64,000 nt of DNA from Rikenellaceae bacterium (GTDB lineage: Bacteria; Bacteroidota; Bacteroidia; Bacteroidales; Rikenellaceae). Both the position numbers and the translations under genes were made by a program. Shown here one piece after another: positions 63,630 to 64,000 of the stretch. The first letter of the stretch is position 1; each line of letters opens with the position of its first letter. The DNA is taken from NCBI GenBank assembly GCA_020860245.1, contig JAJBUQ010000008.1, positions 84,919 to 148,918 of the forward strand, read 5' to 3'. A model generated the notes under the pieces. That model had not been told where the DNA came from. It did not search any database and saw nothing but the letters and a program-made list of their open reading frames with translations.

Positions 63630-64000
63630 ATGAAACCAAACATCACGGGTTCCAAAACGGAACAGAATCTTCTGAAGGCATTCGCCGGAGAGTCTCAGGC
63701 AAGAGGACGCTACACCTTTTTCGCCAAGCAGACTAAGAAGGAGGGGTATGAAGAGATAGCTAAATATTTTGCCAAGACCGCTATTAACGAAGAAGAACAC
63801 AGCAAGATCTTCTTCAAATATCTCGAACGCAATGGGCTTTTAGAGATAACGGCGGCATATCCTGCGGGAGTGATCGGAAGCACTCTCGATAACCTCAAGC
63901 ACGCTGCGGAGAGCGAATACGACGAGTGGTACAATATTTATCCATACTTCGCACAAGTCGCAAAGGAGGAGGGATTCGACGAGATCGCAAGAACCTTTAA
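63630..64000 (+). CDS. Rubrerythrin (N-terminal part, cut by window end)
   Basis: Non-haem di-iron peroxidase of anaerobes. The first 123 residues are seen (MKPNITGSKTEQNLLKAFAG): ferritin-like helices with GESQARGRYTFFAK, NEEEHSKIFF and KHAAESEYDEWY giving the Glu and His iron ligands. The C-terminal rubredoxin-like domain would lie beyond the window. A separate rubredoxin gene at 6624-6785 could serve as its electron donor. A TTAATTTG in the upstream region is a poor -7 match. Confidence 0.95.
   Translation, partial: MKPNITGSKTEQNLLKAFAGESQARGRYTFFAKQTKKEGYEEIAKYFAKTAINEEEHSKIFFKYLERNGLLEITAAYPAGVIGSTLDNLKHAAESEYDEWYNIYPYFAQVAKEEGFDEIARTF

Noticed and set aside
1-64000. CRISPR arrays, insertion sequences, rRNA operons
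   Set aside because: No regularly spaced repeats, transposase motifs or rRNA-like stretches were seen on either strand.

Overview
The window looks like a chromosomal segment of an anaerobic Bacteroidota, most likely order Bacteroidales. Evidence: about half of the transcription units are preceded by a TAnnTTTG box (the phylum's -7 element), start codons almost never have a Shine-Dalgarno sequence, and the gene families are typical of the group (DUF4286, DUF4831, DUF4922, the Bacteroidota omega subunit, class 2 PyrD with an SCPN motif, m-DAP dehydrogenase, B12-dependent NrdJ, rubredoxin and rubrerythrin). A Rikenellaceae-like member is possible but is not shown by the sequence. No phage, insertion sequence, CRISPR array or rRNA was seen. 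There is one tRNA, Arg(CCG).

Layout. 0-4.8 kb: pckA with an in-frame TAA at codon 6, pyrD-cinA and a membrane protein. 4.8-17.5 kb (minus): rplU-rpmA-rpsT; a small lipoprotein with DUF4286; rubredoxin; a lipA-lipB-recJ-sialate esterase-purB operon; xer-hpf; rpsU; and a coiled-coil / LuxE-like / helix-hairpin-helix operon. 17.5-19.7 kb (plus): rpiB and a broken alkaline phosphatase. 19.7-25.9 kb: a GT2 / DUF4922 / SpoIID operon diverging from a MurNAc or GlcNAc kinase plus murQ, then panB. 25.9-34.7 kb (minus): a rhamnogalacturonan/pectin locus with GH105, GH43-like, rhamnose mutarotase, GH28, PL26-like and a double CE12 esterase, without a SusC/SusD pair. 34.9-39.8 kb (minus): thrS-infC, then pdxA-ddh. 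39.9-45 kb (minus): the kduI-kduD-kdgK-kdgA-exuT uronate operon. 45-51 kb: hprA-like dehydrogenase, phosphodiesterase, nrdJ, folB and ribD. 51-53 kb (minus): an alpha-oxoamine synthase, tRNA-Arg and trmN6. 53.5-59.8 kb (plus): bamD-rpoZ-coaBC-recN-DUF4831-galM. 59.9 kb to the end: leuS, a small lipoprotein and the start of rubrerythrin.

How it works together. The extracellular or periplasmic pectin enzymes release unsaturated uronates and rhamnose. The kdu/kdg operon carries the uronate products through 5-keto-4-deoxyuronate and KDG to KDPG, then pyruvate and triose phosphate. PEP carboxykinase and the anaerobic and oxidative-stress proteins fit a fermentative gut-type lifestyle. The murQ/kinase pair with SpoIID, DUF4922 and GT2 is a candidate cell-wall recycling or glycan module with unknown parts.

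The most notable points are: lesions in pckA and in the alkaline phosphatase; infC with an apparent AUA start and one of only two strong Shine-Dalgarno sequences in the window (the other is hpf); thrS-infC without rpmI-rplT; a tRNA gene ending 5 nt before the start codon of a tRNA methyltransferase; and intercistronic hairpins in both sugar operons whose G-U pairs fit only the transcribed strand.
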